Shown piece after piece: positions 63,201 through 64,000 of a stretch of 64,000 nt of DNA. The stretch is from Xiphias gladius (taxonomy: Eukaryota > Chordata > Actinopteri > Istiophoriformes > Xiphiidae). A program made the position numbers and the translations under genes. Location of the stretch: the NCBI RefSeq assembly GCF_016859285.1, contig NC_053413.1, positions 22,622,939 to 22,686,938 of the forward strand. The letters run 5' to 3'. Within the stretch, counting starts at the first letter, position 1, and each line of letters opens with the position of its first letter. The notes below the pieces were generated by a model. The model saw only the letters and a list, made by a program, of their open reading frames with translations, had not been told where the DNA came from and made no database searches.

Positions 63201-64000
63201 CGTGCGACTAATCCCAACAGACCTCCTCACAACTAACAAAGAAAACAAGCTCGAGTGGAAACCGTTACCGCCAGAGCAATGATGCCAAATAAATAAATAA
63301 AAAATCCACTGTTCCAGCTTCACAAATGTGAATAGTTGCTGGTTTATATTAGGAAACATCGCGGGGACGAAAAAAAAATTTGGGTTTTGGTGAAACCAAA
63401 CAATTTAAATCTGTCCCGTTTTGACCGACATTTCTTCACACACTTTAAACGTAAATCACAGAGCAAATGGTTCATCGATTAATTTTAGGGAATAAATCGA
63501 TCATGAAAACAATCGTGGGTCGCAGCCGTTGAGGCGGCGCGAGCGGAAACACCTGAGGGGGGCGTGGCTACAGGCCCGGGAAACCCGGTGTCTCCCGACC
63601 TGGAGGTTTAAGCAGAGGCGACGTCTCGTCTCCCGAAGATCTTTGCGGCTGCGCCGTGGATCTCTTCACAGACACAAGGAAATGTCCACTGTACGGTCCA
63701 CTGAAAACATCGCTTCTACCCTTTGACTAAAGACGAGGGGGGGTGAAATATACTGGATAAAAATGGGACCATTGCTCAGAGGAAAAAAAGAAAAACTGTT
63801 TTAATGCTCTTTTTGCCCATTTCCTCATCTGTCCTTATTGTTTCAATACTAAAAGGTGACCGTGCCTGAATCTCTATTTAATAAACAGTACCTGTGTGTG
63901 TTGTTTTTTTTTTGGGGGGGGGGGGTCGGGGGCAACCTCACCCTAGTCCTGCTGCTGCTTGGCACAGTGGTGCTCTCAGCTAAACGCTAATGACAGCGTG
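63201..64000. other. Window end, no gene recognised
   Basis: Contains a hAT-like MITE fragment at about 63310-63530 (AATGGTTCATCGATTAATTTT, GTCGCAGCC end). A T/G homopolymer lies at 63904-63926. No continuing exon was found for the CpG block. Confidence 0.4.

Overview
This window is vertebrate nuclear DNA, almost certainly from a percomorph-type teleost. The genes have short exons and GT-AG introns, the encoded proteins match human proteins exon by exon, and the introns and spacers are packed with short fish-type transposons and microsatellites. Nothing prokaryotic was seen: no operons, CRISPR, phage or insertion sequences.

Layout. 1-13 kb: no recognisable gene. It holds degenerate tandem repeats, fish interspersed repeats, a CA microsatellite and a GC/CpG-rich domain (about 9.2-11.9 kb) that may be an orphan promoter. 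15.3-21.2 kb, minus strand: RABGGTB, 9 coding exons, 331 aa, with an in-frame poly-Q-encoding repeat just upstream of the usual start. 21.5-22.2 kb: a decayed Tc1/mariner copy. 23.7-30.4 kb, minus: ACADM, 12 exons, 424 aa. 32.3-36.3 kb, minus: RPS8, 6 exons, 208 aa, a TOP-type promoter and a C/D snoRNA in each of introns 1-4 (SNORD55-position, SNORD46-like, two SNORD38). 37.5-46.4 kb, minus: HECTD3, 19 coding exons, 856 aa. 48.2-52.0 kb, minus: BEST4-type bestrophin, 9 coding exons, 462 aa, with a 108-nt stop-free in-frame intron. 52-57.5 kb: intergenic. 57.6-59.03 kb: a TTAA-flanked DNA transposon with another element nested inside, ending beside the stop codon of a 407-aa leucine-rich-repeat membrane receptor (59.0-60.3 kb, minus). 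61-64 kb: repeats and a second CpG-rich block.

The genes do not form a pathway. RABGGTB prenylates Rab GTPases; ACADM does mitochondrial beta-oxidation; RPS8 makes a ribosomal protein while its introns supply rRNA-modifying snoRNAs; HECTD3 is an E3 ubiquitin ligase; BEST4 is a calcium-activated anion channel; the LRR protein looks like a tyrosine-signalling surface receptor. All six lie on the minus strand. In human, RABGGTB-ACADM and RPS8-BEST4-HECTD3 are separate parts of chromosome 1p, so this order joins two syntenic blocks.

The best leads are the complete snoRNA set with reciprocal defects in the two SNORD38 copies, the BEST4 exitron-like intron, the RABGGTB poly-Q extension, and the transposon-derived 3' UTR of the LRR gene. 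I saw no clearly new multi-gene system.
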